Shown one piece after another: positions 49,731 to 61,858 of a stretch of 64,000 nucleotides of DNA. The notes beneath the pieces are model-generated. The model was not told the DNA's origin. It was given only the letters and a program-made list of their open reading frames with translations, and searched no databases. Where the stretch lies: assembly GCA_026874595.1 (NCBI GenBank), contig CM049313.1:41754659-41818658 (forward strand). Direction: 5' to 3'. Source of the stretch: Sipunculus nudus. Its lineage: Eukaryota > Annelida > Sipuncula > Golfingiida > Sipunculidae. Position 1 is the first letter of the stretch. Each line of letters begins with the position of its first letter. Made by a program: the position numbers and the translations under genes.

Positions 49731-50465
49731 TTAGGGGGGATGTTCCGTGGCCGGGTGGGCTTGGGAACAGGATGTCACAGAGCAAACGTGGCGGTACCGA
49801 CAGGAAGGTCCATACTTACAGTTGCCCCGATTAAAGGCTAGGCAAATTTCAAGACCGGTGGTGGGATCAATGGGTCCTTTCGGCCCATTAGTTGTAGGGA
49901 TGGGGTAGCCACTTTGAGGTTTAGAGGGTCTGTGTTGTTTACTGAAGTCGAGGGCGGTTGACCTTTGATGCAGATGTGTTTTTGGCTGGAGCCACACCTG
50001 ATTTAGGGTAGGGATTTCACGGCCCCATTGGCACCTTAATTTTGCCTGTTCCCTCCTATAGCTGTCGTCAAATAAGAGGACATCTACCCATATGCATTGC
50101 TGGGCTAGGTCAGTGACGTGTAATAGGTACGCTAGGTAGTCCGAAATTTGGCTACTTGGGAGGTCCCTTGTGGTGAGCAGTTTATTAAGGATTTTTAGCG
50201 AGGCCGCAAACCATTGTTCTTTGGTAACATTTTCTAGCTTAGGCTTTTTTGTTTTTGCATCGGGTCTGAATTTCATAGATCTCCCCGGAACGCTAATGAG
50301 TGTTTCGTCTTCCTCCGCATTGTTTCCGAGCACAGGGGAGACGAAGTCGATAATTTTTAGATAAGCTACATCTGCCAAGGGGCGTAGGAAAAGATTTGTC
50401 GGGGCCATCGGGTTATGGGGGATGGTGGGTGGCAGGGGGTTCGCTGCTGACTGGTCGGGGTGCAT
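49731..50465 (-). pseudogene. Gag-like protein with CCCH zinc finger, C-terminal part
   Basis: This is a 244-codon frame. Near the C terminus it has CLAFNRGNCKYGPSCRYRH (C-x7-C-x5-C-x3-H), a CCCH finger as in many DIRS/Ngaro gag proteins, followed by a second Cys/His cluster (VCSVTSC). It is in the same frame as 50508-51020, separated by one TAA at 50508-50510, so the two were probably one ORF. Confidence 0.75.
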
Positions 50466-50507
50466 GCATGCATCATTACAATTGACATAATCAGTAAGAG
50501 GCCTACG

Positions 50508-51020
50508 TTATTGCTGATCGTGTGCTGCATCCTGCTTTAAGTCCATTGAGTTAAAATTCCCGAGCAACGAGTCTACAGATTGAAGCGCACTAAAGTCCAA
50601 GTTCGGTCTTGTCCCTGGGTGGCCGTTTTCACCTGCTGTCTTATGTTGGACCTCCATGCCGCTCATTTTCCCGGAATTCCTTGTCTTCTTCTGTGTGTCC
50701 CTGAGCACCTCCAGTCCCCTTTTTACAGCCAGGAACTGTGCCAGTGGGGTTAACTCCGGTTTCAGTTCTGTTAGGACCTCCGGTGTTATCAGGTCAAGCA
50801 TCTGAATGTCCTTGAAGCCGTGACCACCTAACTTGCGGAGCGTTTCTTTTGACACGTAATTTTCTTCAGCCCACTTTTCAATTTGTTTTTTCGAGCAGGT
50901 TTCTGTTTTGCTCCCTTTTTGTAATTCTTGCTGGCCCTTGGTTGGTGCGAACTGCTCCTCTGAGTCACCCTCATCGACATCGTGTTCAGATGCTCGCTTT
51001 GACATTATCAGATAATTCAC
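50508..51020 (-). pseudogene. Gag-like protein, N-terminal part
   Basis: This is a 170-codon frame, Lys/Glu-rich, with a helical SAM-like stretch (EENYVSKETLRKLGGHGFKD, then LDLITPEVLTEL). It ends in DAAHDQQ and a stop, with the same frame continuing downstream into the zinc-finger part. It belongs to the Ngaro-like element by position and strand. Confidence 0.7.
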
Positions 51021-51162
51021 TTGACAGTGAGCCTTATAAGCTAGATATCTTGATGTCCAAGATGCCCCTTATTTTGTTGTCAACCTTGTTTTTTTGGTGA
51101 ATACCTGCATTGCAAGATGCCGTTGACGCGTTTTATATCAGGTATAAGGCGATTGTTTTGCT

Positions 51163-51334
51163 GAAGCTGCTGTTTCGCTAGGCCGCGTGCTGCCGACTGA
51201 CTGCACGAGGCGGGCCCTAGCGCCCGGTTCAAATTTGGCGGGCTTATGCATATTTATTAAGTAAGCAAGGGGGAGTGTCGCGGCCTATCACCGTTGAGCG
51301 TAAAAACAAATTCACGAAATGAATGTTTACTTTA
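51163..51334 (-). repeat. Split direct repeat A1 (5' end of Ngaro-like element)
   Basis: This is the left terminal repeat of the minus-strand element. It holds the extra 27-bp segment and ends at TTTA on the plus strand, with unrelated DNA following. Confidence 0.88.
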
Positions 51335-54300
51335 AGTTATATCGTTTGCATCTGAATATCATTGCAGCCAGGGGAAGTCCTTTATATTTAAGCATGTATT
51401 CTTTTTCTGAAGATTTTATGTTCTCCTTCTGGGAAATATAAAATGCAAAACTATCATAACAAGGATTACCTTAAAAGTCATATGCACGACGATGTATTAT
51501 CAGGCGTGTCTTTGTCTCTGCTTGTTAATTTTATGTTCCTTAAACCGGTATCAATTATATTCCCGGAAGGAATATTATTTTCAAAAGCATAGATAAGGTG
51601 AAGAAAATAAAAAATCAAACTCAATGTACTACGCACTAGAAATTTGATTTCAAAATACCGGCACGGCCCTCCACAACTAATTCAGTAACATATTTGTTTC
51701 TGAAATGTTTGAAATTGACTGACGGAGGGGTAGCACGATAGCCCGAAACATGCGTTAGAACAAAATGTAAACTCTCGCAAGAGCGATTAAGGAATGTCTA
51801 ATCAAGGCGCTGAAAAACAGTTTTATAAAGCTGAAAGAAACATAATTCACTGTTCATAGAATTACAAGTCTGTAATGATTGTTGTTTTATCTGTTTTGTT
51901 ATTGCAAAAAAGTATGTTGGCAACAAAATACTGTGGTTTGAAAACTATAATAATATTATCTTAATATTGCTTCCATACTGTTTACTTATGACAATACAAG
52001 TATTAATGCGTTATCCATGAAGCAAAAGCATTTCAATGTTGTTTCCTGTTTAGATGACGCGCCTTATTCACGATGGTTTTATTTTCGCAATAATTTCCCG
52101 TTCTCGAAAATTGCGAATTTGAAACTCTTCGAAATGAAAAGCTTTTCAAAGTAAGTGTGCACCAGGAGTGAGCCGTCTATATGGGAAGCCTTTCTTGACA
52201 GTGCATCCTTTAAATATATTACTCAACCGATATACCGATACTTTGTATTTAAATATTGTATGATGTAAATATATATTAGTATTCTGAGGGATAGCAAAAT
52301 AAAATTCCTTCACGGGCATGCTTTAGGAAACATTATATACTGCCCCAACAGCTGGTTATATTCGGGATTCACAGAAAAACTAACGACTACGGGCGGGGGG
52401 TGGATGGGGTTGAAAATTCATTAAGAAGTTGTCGTAACTGACATTTCACACGAGTAAAGCAATGTGTTGTATCCATTGTATGGTAATATGTGCAGCTTGC
52501 AGGTACCGATAGGATATATACTTGGCAAAACATGTCAAATTCACTTAAAGTACTTCTGGTCGTAAAATAAGAAGTGTCATTGAAAATGCTCAAGTTCGTG
52601 CTTTGGCTTGTGTGTTGGTCACATCTCGCACAATTCTAAGAGGAACAATATGACACCTTCAGGACATTTCGGTTACGGGTATTGTGGAATGGGAATAAGG
52701 AATCGATCAGATTGTTATATATATCCGGGGCATGATCCGAATTATCATCACGTAATGTTCACAAATGTACAGTCATTGATTCATGAATAAATCTGGGAAT
52801 ATGGGCCATATAAAAGAAATTTTAACACGGCTCAGGCGGCATGTTTGCTTATGGACGTATCCTGATTAAGTCATAAGTAAGCAGAGTAATGGAGGCTAAC
52901 TCTCACAATTCTAAGCTGAATCTTATTGAACTTGCATGACATTTCTAGAATGGGTAATGGGCATTGTGGCATGCGAATGAAGAATATATTAGATTGTGGT
53001 GTGTATCCGGCGCATGATCCGGATTCAGGAACCTGATCACGGAATGTACATAAATATTTTCATAAATAAACCTTGGCCAAATAAATTGATTGAAAAACGG
53101 CTCTGGGGGCATGTTTGCAAAAGTTCTCGTCACAAACGTAGGATCCTTTTATAATATATATGTAAATTAGATATTCATTACTAAAAGATTGTCAATTTCA
53201 TTTCTTTGCTTACCCTCAGATGATGGCCATATTTGGCTCCTCAAACCCGAGACATTGCAGCTGTCGCTTCTTTAACGATATTGACAACAACAGGTGCAGA
53301 TATGTTTGATCTTTGAATAAAAATGCTACTCTGGAAAAGTAAGAAGTCATAGTTGCCTAGAAAAAAATTGCTTTTAAGCTGGCTAAATTTGATGGTCTAT
53401 GTATATTGAAATATAATACATAGCTGACGTTTCGTAAATAGCATGTTAAAATATCATGTAGTCTATCAAACAAGCATATCTTCGAACAAGTATACTTTCA
53501 GAAATAACTAGCACCATCGTTTTCAAGGATATATTTTATAATCTGCCTGCATGGTTGAGAGCAATATATAAAAAAATAACCATTCAAACATGAACGAGAG
53601 AGTATTTGAGGACGGAACACTTTGTCAGCAGTGGATCGGATCTAAAACCTGGTAATTGCTCCTACCACTGCATATTATTGGTTTCTAGAGCAATACAGGG
53701 AGGTGTTGACGTGGACATATAATGATGAAGAAAAGAATTTATAGAGTCATTTTGGAAAGGAAATTACCTCCATTTTCTTGTTTATAAGATGTATAAGTGT
53801 CATGCCAAATACCATCTAATGATTTGTTTAAACGGAAGACCAACTGAATGTTTTTAGCGGAAGGTAAAGAATAGGTGTAAACTAGACAGTGAACACACTA
53901 TAAACATGAAAATTAATTTGAAGTGACGTTGGTATAATAGATGTTATGTTTAAATAATGGATTGATTATTTGATATGCATGTATTGCTTTATAATGCTAT
54001 GTTTTTACGTCTGTTGTATATAATGTTTTCAAACAAAATATCTGTCATATATTTGGAGATTTTTTCTCAACAGCCCTCTCTGTTCCTTTTTTTTCTGTGC
54101 CCTTCTCATTTTATTTAGCTTTCATTTATTAATTTCCCTACTTATAACTATTGCTATATATGCATGATGGAAGTAATATTCTTAATTATAACCTGGTCAA
54201 TGTAAAAAATTATGCGACAAAATATTCTCAAGGTAGCAATACACTGTAGCAATACTACTCGACATCTCTTCACGAAAAAGGAGATATTAACTTAAACCAC

Positions 54301-55091
54301 AGGTATGTCCAAACCCCTTTTTCCTATTTGGGATAAAGAAATGATACCGTTTCTGCAAATATTGTCTATCTTCTATAGGAGTGGAGATTTTTTTGTAGAC
54401 CCCGAAAATATACATCTATCCAATCAAAGATACAAATTAGCGTTTAAGCAGTTTAAGTTTATATTTGTGGACAATAATAAGGTACAGTTGTTCATTTGTA
54501 ACTTCTTCTTGGATTATTTGGTAAATCAGTGATTATTCAGTCAGCAATTTAAATTATTTATGAATGTCTTGCAATACTTTTTGGTTTGGTTCCGCAATTG
54601 TTAATTATAATTTATTTAACATGTTAGTTGCCTTGGTGTCAATGGACTATATCATTACTAATTTTTTACTGGATTGATAATAGCTGATAAAATATTTATT
54701 TCATGGCAAAATACGTAAAGCGACGAAACCAGGGTTAATTGTAAGGTGTATGGAATGGATATTTAAAGAAAACGGTATCGAAATGTTCCAGTATATATAC
54801 ATACATACATACATATATGTCAACCAGGCCGTAAAGTGAATAATATTTAAATCGTAAGCAGGTAGGGTACCAAAAATTACGCATTTTTTGCAAATTTTGT
54901 TTGGCAAGTTTGTCTTATGTCGAAAAATGGTAAAAAAATCACGTGGACAGGGGTAGAAACTATTGTTATTTATTCACTTGTTTGGACCCACTCTTCGGCT
55001 GAATAATTGGTTTGTCGCTCGTATTGTTGCTAGATATTATCAACACACCTTCCAACAGAGTGCACTGAATATGGCCACAATTTCTGTCCTC
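51335..55091. other. No supported gene
   Basis: AT-rich DNA. It contains one diverged tandem duplication (52616-53130, listed separately). A segment at 54690-54720 (GATAAAATATTTATTTCATGG) is similar to 61698-61720. No exon-like frames were recognised. Confidence 0.35.
52616..53130. repeat. Diverged ~290-bp tandem duplication
   Basis: 52630-52860 and 52910-53130 share, in order, CACAATTCTAAG, GG(G/T)(T/C)ATTGTGG(A/C)AT, TATCCGG(G/C)GCATGATCCG, ACGGCTC(A/T)G(G)-GGCATGTTTGC. No coding potential is conserved between the copies. Confidence 0.6.
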
Positions 55092-55097
55092 TTTATT
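55092..55097 (-). other. Candidate polyadenylation signal
   Basis: AATAAA on the minus strand, 66 nt beyond the stop codon of the Sushi/PAN-like gene. AATAAA is frequent by chance in AT-rich DNA, so position is the main support. Confidence 0.4.
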
Positions 55098-55162
55098 CAA
55101 ATAAATAATAAATTTCATAGGCAAGATGTCAGATCCGATGACAGGCAGTGCGTAATTTTTTC

Positions 55163-55368
55163 TTATCCGACGGATCCAGCCCCATATCCAATGGACGCAA
55201 CGCAGGAAGAGTCTTTCGGTGGTTGTTCCAGGGTCAGTGTCGTCAGCAGTGCACAAACATCATTTTCCAACAGAAAGCTGCCACAGTGAGGAGTCGTCTG
55301 TCTCGTGCATACATGGTTGCATTCTTTTTCTGAGATGCCCTTCTTGTAGACGCGTTTCAGTTCTGCAT
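55163..55368 (-). CDS. Secreted Sushi/PAN-like protein, exon 4 (terminal): PAN/Apple-like
   Basis: The minus-strand acceptor is TTTTTAATTTTAG and the stop TAA is at 55163-55165. It enters in phase 1. The Cys pattern KECNHVC...HCGSFLLENDVCALL resembles a PAN/Apple core (ExCxxxC...CxxFxx...CxL), followed by one more Cys and a Gly-rich end. A candidate polyadenylation signal AATAAA lies at 55092-55097 on the same strand, 66 nt past the stop. The homologous exon at 34838-34985 is frameshifted. With exons 1-3 this gives a 210-aa protein. Confidence 0.6.
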
Positions 55369-55674
55369 CTAAAATTAAAAACTTTACGCTAAATAATGCA
55401 AGTGTGAAAAACATCTACCTACCCCGTACTGTGAATGTTTTATATATGAGATTCATTGAGTTATTGCTTAATTCAATATAAATGTCTGTAGAGGTCATAT
55501 ATGTTGTTCTCTAAGGCCAATTCTAGTCCGGAAAGCATCGTTTGCTACCTGATTTGGCACGATTATTTTTTTTTTATCTTCAAGTAATCACTCTATCTTT
55601 CACTGTTTAAGTGACCACGTCCTTACTGGATGTTAACCTTTTCTTAACCTATTTTAAATATAATATTTTTAGAT

Positions 55675-55863
55675 ACGACTTACTGGGACACTTAAGGGGA
55701 GGTAAGCTCCTAGTTCCATTTGCTAGGCATGTAGTTTCTTGTTTCTTTATCCCAGTGACGTCCAAGAAACCTTGTTCACAGGTGTACGTAACAGTATCAT
55801 TCACGTAAAATCCACCTTGCATAATTGCATTCACTCCAATTCCAGGGTTGTCGCAGAAATGCA
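55675..55863 (-). CDS. Secreted Sushi/PAN-like protein, exon 3: Sushi/CCP module
   Basis: The minus-strand acceptor is TTGTATATTACAG and the donor CCCA|GTAAGT. It is 189 bp, phase 1 to phase 1, the usual layout of Sushi exons. The module shows the four-Cys Sushi pattern: FCDNPGIG, then DTVTYTCEQGF, ETTCLANG, and LPPLKCP. The usual Trp is absent (TRSLPPLKC). Sushi domains mediate protein recognition in secreted or surface proteins. No counterpart was found in the degenerate paralogue. Confidence 0.7.
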
Positions 55864-57477
55864 CTGTAATATACAACGAGCGGCAAAGTTTTTTCTCAGT
55901 TTACCTATAGTATGAAAATATTGTTTCTGGCAATAAAATGTTGATTTAATTTCTTTAAGAAAAAAGAAAACAATGTTCACATGAATACTGAAACCTCTGG
56001 TTAAAAGTAATGTATACTCTTATTGTATACGACGGAGAGCGAGAAGAGCTTACAGAGTATATTTATCATCCACGTGTCACCCTGGTTGTATTTTGAAGTA
56101 TTTCAGTACCGGGGGTAAACTTTGTATCTCGTTTGGTGAAACATAAAATTGTTCAAGATTAATACCGAAAGAAAACTATGCAATACTAAAAAAATGCAAC
56201 AAGACTAGTAACGCGTTATGACATAATGAAATAATATTGAATAATTTATAAATAATATAAGAAATTTTCTCTTTTCTTTTCTAAATAGAATCGCCTATCA
56301 TCTACTATCTTTCTGCTGAAGATTCTCTTTCCATTTCTAAGACATTATGTCATTAGGACTGGAGGTACAGAAAATTCTACATCAAGTACTATATGACCTA
56401 TAACGTCATGTAATAGTGCCTGTAAAGCGTGGGTGGTTGGATGACTAAGATGAGCTTTCGTGTAGCGGGTTGAAATGGAATTCAAACTAATATACTCTAA
56501 CACAATGTTCACAAACTTCAATGACGACACAAACCAGCATATTAACAAGTTTCATCAGAACAAATTATCTATTGAATAATATGGGATCATTATTATTCAA
56601 ACGGATATAAACCCGTGTCGAAACCATACTTCTCGAATATATGTATAATATAACATGATAAGATGCAACCGCTACGGCCCTGTCAAGTAGTCCCAGACCA
56701 AAATGAAGTACTGGAGTAAGAATAAGATAAGACATTGAAAAATTGATGCGGCTACTTCCATAAATAATTCGACAATCTACCCGCACGGGCAATTCCACGG
56801 AACTATACATAATACACTATTTACACGAGGACTGATAGCAACCCGTACCCTGACATCTGACTTGCAGAAGACACCATTTGTGTCTGCACATCCTTGGAGG
56901 AGCTCGGCACCAGTTTCCGAAGGCGATTGCCTTTCCTCTTCCGATCCTTGTCACTGAGCTCCATCTGATACATGGGGTATAAAGCCGATTTTATATTTAT
57001 AGGTTTCTTTTTGTGTGTTTATGCGACACTTGCAAGACTTGACAATAGTCAATTTCTAACAATTCTAAAGATCCGTAAATTATGTGCACTAGGTGTAAAG
57101 TAATTCCAGCACAGACTCGTATTCGCGGTCAATTAGTATTTCCTTGAGCTTTCTGACTTAATGCCCGACTAGAGTGTGGTTTAATGAGTGGCCTATTTGA
57201 ATTCATTAGACAGCTGGCCTTGGAATCGTTACTACAATTATAAGGGCAAAGTATATATTGTCGCAAGACGAAAAAAAGATTATATATTGCGTACACCAGA
57301 TCGAATCTTGATTCTGACGAGTTACCTCGTGATGAGACAAAACAATCGACACAATCAAATGGGTTGATTGCCTGAATGACTGGCCAGCCTGAGGATAGCC
57401 CCCCCCCCGGTGTTATATATTTTACCCATGTCTATTACCTTGTCATGTAGAAAAAAAATACACCTATACACATGTGT

Positions 57478-57510
57478 AATAATAATAATAATAATAATAA
57501 CAATGATAAA
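57478..57510. repeat. (TAA)n microsatellite
   Basis: About eight TAA units lie within the intron between exons 2 and 3 of the Sushi/PAN-like gene. A C-run lies just before it at 57400-57408. Confidence 0.85.
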
Positions 57511-57545
57511 TACAATATTTATAATAATACTAATCTACCAAAGCT

Positions 57546-57672
57546 TCCAAGTAGGCAAATCTGACAAGTTTGCTGCCAGGTGACCGAGACACTTGTAGAC
57601 ATCTGGATATATTCAATTCTACCTACGCATCAATGTGGGCACAGTTGACAAGCTGGCTGCCAGGTGGACAAG
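57546..57672. repeat. Two-copy ~86-bp internal repeat
   Basis: GACAAGTTTGCTGCCAGGTG (57561) and GACAAGCTGGCTGCCAGGTG (57646) recur with similar flanks. Related words occur at 36098 (CACAGTTGACAAGTTTGCT) and near 37755. It is a small dispersed repeat, not a convincing exon. Confidence 0.45.
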
Positions 57673-57872
57673 AAAGTTGTCTTCTTCCTTTACTGGTGAT
57701 TTGTATCAGCTTATTTAGATATCGTGTGTTGGCCCTAGTTGCCTTTACACAGGACAAAACAGCCTACCAACAAATCGGTATTGACATATATCAGACATTT
57801 TTTTTAATGTTTAAATCACAAAAACGGTACAAATTATGTAAACCCTCGTGGATGATGGGTAAAAAATGTTAC

Positions 57873-58052
57873 GTACTTGTACGCCTATTTTGTTGTCCTC
57901 AGCATTCACCGCAACACATACATCGCCTGAGAAATAGCTACCATCACATTTAGCAGGTAGGGAACATTGACAATTTTGTGCAACGTAACCCTCGGGACAA
58001 GACGCCTTACTCTGGGCATCGTTATATGGTTCTGAAACATCTCCATGAATAA
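57873..58052 (-). CDS. Secreted Sushi/PAN-like protein, exon 2: Cys-rich module
   Basis: The minus-strand acceptor is CTTATAATTTCAG and the proposed donor AAGTAC|GTAACA. This gives 180 bp, phase 1 to phase 1, compatible with exons 1 and 3. It encodes SCPEGYVAQNCQCS...KCDGSYFSGDVC with five Cys. An earlier donor (GTTGCG|GTGAAT at 57909) is conserved in the paralogue but gives the wrong phase here, so the 3' border is uncertain. The module family is not recognised. Confidence 0.58.
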
Positions 58053-58548
58053 CTGAAATTATAAGATAAGCCATAACTATTCATTTGATATTAAAGGTGT
58101 AAACGTTGATGATTGTATGAAATCGTAATAGAAAGTCGAATATATGGGATTTAGGTTATGACAACGAAGGTCAATTATTTTTTAATCCGTAGGGTGTTGT
58201 GTTTTATTGCACAAATGTGTTGTGCCAAAGATAATAGCAGCTCAAAGTACGGTCGTACAAACAACCGAAGCGCCAATGAATATTTCTTTATGTTTACAAA
58301 AGGTTTGTTTGAGAGCAGTAACATAGAATTGACAGAAGTGGGATGTTGCTGATTGCCATTGGAAATAGTTCATTAGTAAAAATTAATAAACGTACAAATA
58401 CAAAAACTAATTTAAGATAAATATTTAGATATTGAAAGACACGAGGAATTAGTATTATGTTATACTAATCAGAAGCGATACACTTAGAAATACATATTTG
58501 TGTCATTGCACACTCATTTATAAACACGTACAGCAGATTCTTACGTAC

Positions 58549-58606
58549 TTATATGTTTAGCTTCCAGCCCGCTCACAACAGCCTCCGTGAAGATCAAGAT
58601 GATCAT
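58549..58606 (-). CDS. Secreted Sushi/PAN-like protein, exon 1: signal peptide
   Basis: The ATG is at 58606 on the minus strand: MIILIFTEAVVSGLEAKHI, then a donor GTACGT at 58548, phase 1. The hydrophobic start and small residues before LEA suit a signal peptide, though a Glu sits in the core. The paralogous exon at 38598 reads MYLLIFTIAVVSALEA. The upstream TACATGGTGTCACCAAT is conserved between the two. Confidence 0.5.
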
Positions 58607-59659
58607 CTATTTGTACCAAAAAAAAATAAAACAAGATACATGGTGTCACCAATTTTGCAAGCAACTGTGACCCCAAAAGTTTGCGTTTGCATAATAGGAA
58701 GAGGGTTCACATATATATAATAACAAATATTTTGGTTGAAACTGACTGCATATCCATTATTTCTGAAGTATACACTCTCTTCAATTCTCTGGGACGTTAA
58801 GAAGGAAAATGTTTGACCAATCGATCAGTTAAAATAGACATGGATTATATTATGAAGGCTCAGATCACTGATCACGAGAAATATTTAAGAGCTGCTGGCA
58901 AACTGTTTTATACTTTAAATATTCAAAAATTAATTCAAAGTGAGATTAAATAGAATGAATAACCAGTGGTGATACAGTGAACCCTAGGCCTTTAGGCATG
59001 GATTTAAGCAGAAATTGCATGTCACAAGGATAATAGTCTGGTAGTCCAGAATAGGTATATCCAAAACCTTTGGAGCAGGGACTGCTTGTAACAGGCAGTA
59101 TAGTGTAACGCCATCACTCACGAAAGTGCTTGGCAAAGGTATTATAACCCTCTGCCTTGCAGTATGGCTACACAAAACCACTGGAGTATATATTAATATA
59201 AGTAAGAATTCTCCCAGGTATTAGATGGTATGTTAATATCCGTTTTTTTTGTGTGTGTGTTTTTATGTAAGTCTTTGTTTGTTTTATCAGAACACAATTG
59301 CGCATTATTAACAGAATCTGATAAATTTTTCAGGCATTACGCGATTAGATCTATGAAGTATCGATTAAATTTTCTTGTGGATCCCGCACATTATCCACTT
59401 TCATGAACGACAACAAGAATATACAGAGATAAACATCCTGGAAATATCAATAAAATTAAAATACGGTTCGGGGAGCATCCCCCAAGAAGGATCCACCACG
59501 TGGCGGAGGCTTGGATTTTTTGTATTATATTTATATTCATTATACATAATTTTTAGATAATATATTTCACTTATTATAATATAATATTGCATAATATGTA
59601 GATATATTAATACAAAAAATACGGCATTATTATTCCCAAGGTCCGTCAAATAAAAATAC
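58607..59659. other. No supported gene
   Basis: AT-rich upstream region of the Sushi/PAN-like gene. I see no promoter element that I can support. Confidence 0.3.
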
Positions 59660-59760
59660 CTTTATTAATATGCTTTGAAAACCGTCCATGCTGTCGAGTC
59701 GGAGAAATTTTCGAATACGGCAGCATCCTGCCCGCAGCGGGTGATTGTTAGAATTCACAG
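59660..59760 (-). pseudogene. Degenerate relative of the 42169-42307 exon
   Basis: The minus-strand acceptor is TTGTTTTCAG and the donor is ATAAAG|GTATTT. The last ~75 nt align with the exon at 42169-42307 (GGCAGG...TG...GCC, TTTCT, AAAGGTATTT). In the homologous frame a stop occurs near the start and the Cys residues are lost. A second frame is open through the whole exon. Confidence 0.33.
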
Positions 59761-60203
59761 CTGAAAACAACAAAGGACATCAAAGCTTTTTTTTTTAAAG
59801 GGCTTTTTAAAGCTACATTTTTTATGCTTGTCATATATTGCCTTTGAAAAAAACATTAAGGTATTAGTGTGATTGACGTTTATATATGAGTAGCGCATTT
59901 TTTTAACCTATCACATGGTAAAAGTTGTATGGTACATTTAGATCAATAAACCACACAGTATAGCCAACTCGCTCAAAGTGGTTTTTCCTGTACGTCGAAT
60001 CGTTCATTAAATAGAAAAATGTGACACTTTAGTCGTTTAAAACTGCAAATACGCAATGTTTAACTGGATTTTAAAGAATGTCTGTCATTTATACAAAATT
60101 TATATGAACAGTGGTATGCATAAAAGTCTTTCATATGGGTGAGATGTCTGTGTTTTTTTTCTGGGATATGTTGCATTGCCAAATAGTATATATTTACAAT
60201 CTT

Positions 60204-60208
<5 letters not shown>

Positions 60209-60251
<43 letters not shown>

Positions 60252-60270
60252 TATATATATATATTTATAT
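60209..60270. repeat. (TA)n/(TTTATATA)n microsatellite
   Basis: A pure TA tract is followed by TTTATATATA-type units. It is a simple repeat only. Confidence 0.85.
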
Positions 60271-60438
60271 ATTCAAAAATCATAAAGAGTCTCCCAAACT
60301 GGCATATTAATATATAAGTAGAAATAAGTCTATTGTCAAGTTCAAACCATTATGTCTGAGTAATTTAATGCAGGTTATCTACAGAAGACATATGATGCAT
60401 GGATTGAAGAACGGAACAATGTCAGAGGGAAAATATTC

Positions 60439-60558
60439 ATAAACAAAGGGTGACATTTCTCTCTAGTTTTAGCCCTTGGATGGTCATTGCCTTCCTTAGG
60501 TTTTCGATGACGTGGTAATTTACTTTGCGCTGAGCCAGTTTCAATCGGAATGAGACCT
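60439..60558 (-). other. Possible small terminal exon, unrecognised
   Basis: The minus-strand acceptor-like TTTTTATCACAG is followed by an open frame to a TGA near 60439: VSFRLKLAQRKVNYHVIENL then KAMTIQGLKLERN. The composition is more protein-like than nearby frames, but no homologue is seen in the window. Chance remains possible. Confidence 0.2.
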
Positions 60559-61858
60559 GTGATAAAAATTTTCTTTAAAGTTTAAATTTATGTTTCTTTT
60601 GCCTAGGGGTAATCGAAGAAAAGGTGTCGATATTGATTGTAGGACTTAAAAATGAATCACAAATAAGTATCAGTTGTTATGGTGTGGTTGGCTATTTTAT
60701 TATCTGAAGAATTTACATTGGAACTCAAAATTAAATCAAGTCAGTAAATACGTTCGGAAATATTATTGACAACTGAAATCACACAAATATTTGTTATAGT
60801 TGCTGCATCAGATTTAACATTAAAGATGAGCTTGAATGAATTACATATCTCATGACGTTCAAATAAGGAATAAACCGTTTTATGTTTTATGTTATGGACA
60901 GGTACCAAAAGAGAATTTGCTTTGGCACGTGTGAATATATTAAGTTCCAACCAACCTTAATGTTCGCCTTTTGTTTCTTCCCATGCCCCTCCTAGATAGA
61001 TAAATCTTTCCGGATCAAACATTCAGCAGGCTGTTTCTCACCAACACTTTATTTGCCATACCACAGGGAATCAAAACATTTTATAAAGCATTATCGACCT
61101 AAAATTTACGTATGAACGGTGGACCATTTCATTAAATGTTCTTTCTTAAACCAATAACTATATGATTTCTTAGATGTCTGTTATAACTTTCAATATACAC
61201 CCGTCCATAAAATGACTAATGATTTAGTTTTGTGTCCATGAAAAAAAATCACAGAACTTCAACTATTGCATATAACTGATAAAAGTAAAGCCTCATAATA
61301 TCCTCATTAAAAGGACACAGTAGTACCGCCGACCACACTTCCATCTCACTAGTTGTCTAATCCTTACAGACGTGGTGCAATTGCCTCATGCGTTAGGGTG
61401 TGTGTTCGTGCATGTGCTTGTGTGTGTTTGTTGTGTTTTGTTCACAGCATCAACTCATGCAATCATTAACTGAAACTCATAAAATTTTCAAACTTTTCGG
61501 AATAACAGAATGTAGAATCGATAAGTTTTTGTTGTTTGTTTTGTATTTGGTATAGATTTTAAACCAAGTCGATATTTCAGGTTTTTTCTGCAAATTTGAT
61601 TCACCTTAATAAACTTGTAATTAATTTAACCTTGTTTGCCTCAGTTTCATAGGACTTTATCCTAACTAAATGGTTCCGCTAGATTTGTATGTAAAAGATA
61701 AAATATTTATTTTATGGCAACATACAGAAGACGACAAAATGAAGATTCAACATAGAGTAGATGCCTTTTAAGGTATAGTATTACGATATTTAAATATTCC
61801 AAGAAACAGTCATAGAGGCTGGATTAAGTTTGTACGAGGTAGCATAAACATAATAACC

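Larger units (their letters stand above)
45883..51334 (-). mobile_element. Ngaro-like tyrosine-recombinase (DIRS-order) retrotransposon
   Basis: Read on the minus strand, the order is A1 (51334-51163), gag-like frames (51020-49731), RT and RNase H (49702-47947), tyrosine recombinase (48110-47104), B1 (47049-46893), A2 (46895-46753), a 713-bp spacer, then B2 (46039-45883). A1...B1-A2...B2 split direct repeats with a recombinase and no integrase are diagnostic of Ngaro/PAT-type elements. No methyltransferase is seen, which favours Ngaro. B1 and B2 are both 157 bp with a single difference seen. A1 has a ~27-bp segment (CCGCGTGCTGCCGACTGACT...) missing from A2. There is no target duplication, as expected. 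The reading frames carry stops and frameshifts. Confidence 0.85.

Noticed and set aside
57570-57953. 127-codon plus-strand frame
   Set aside because: It runs through an internal 86-bp repeat and antisense to the Cys-rich exon of the secreted gene; no motif or conserved start.
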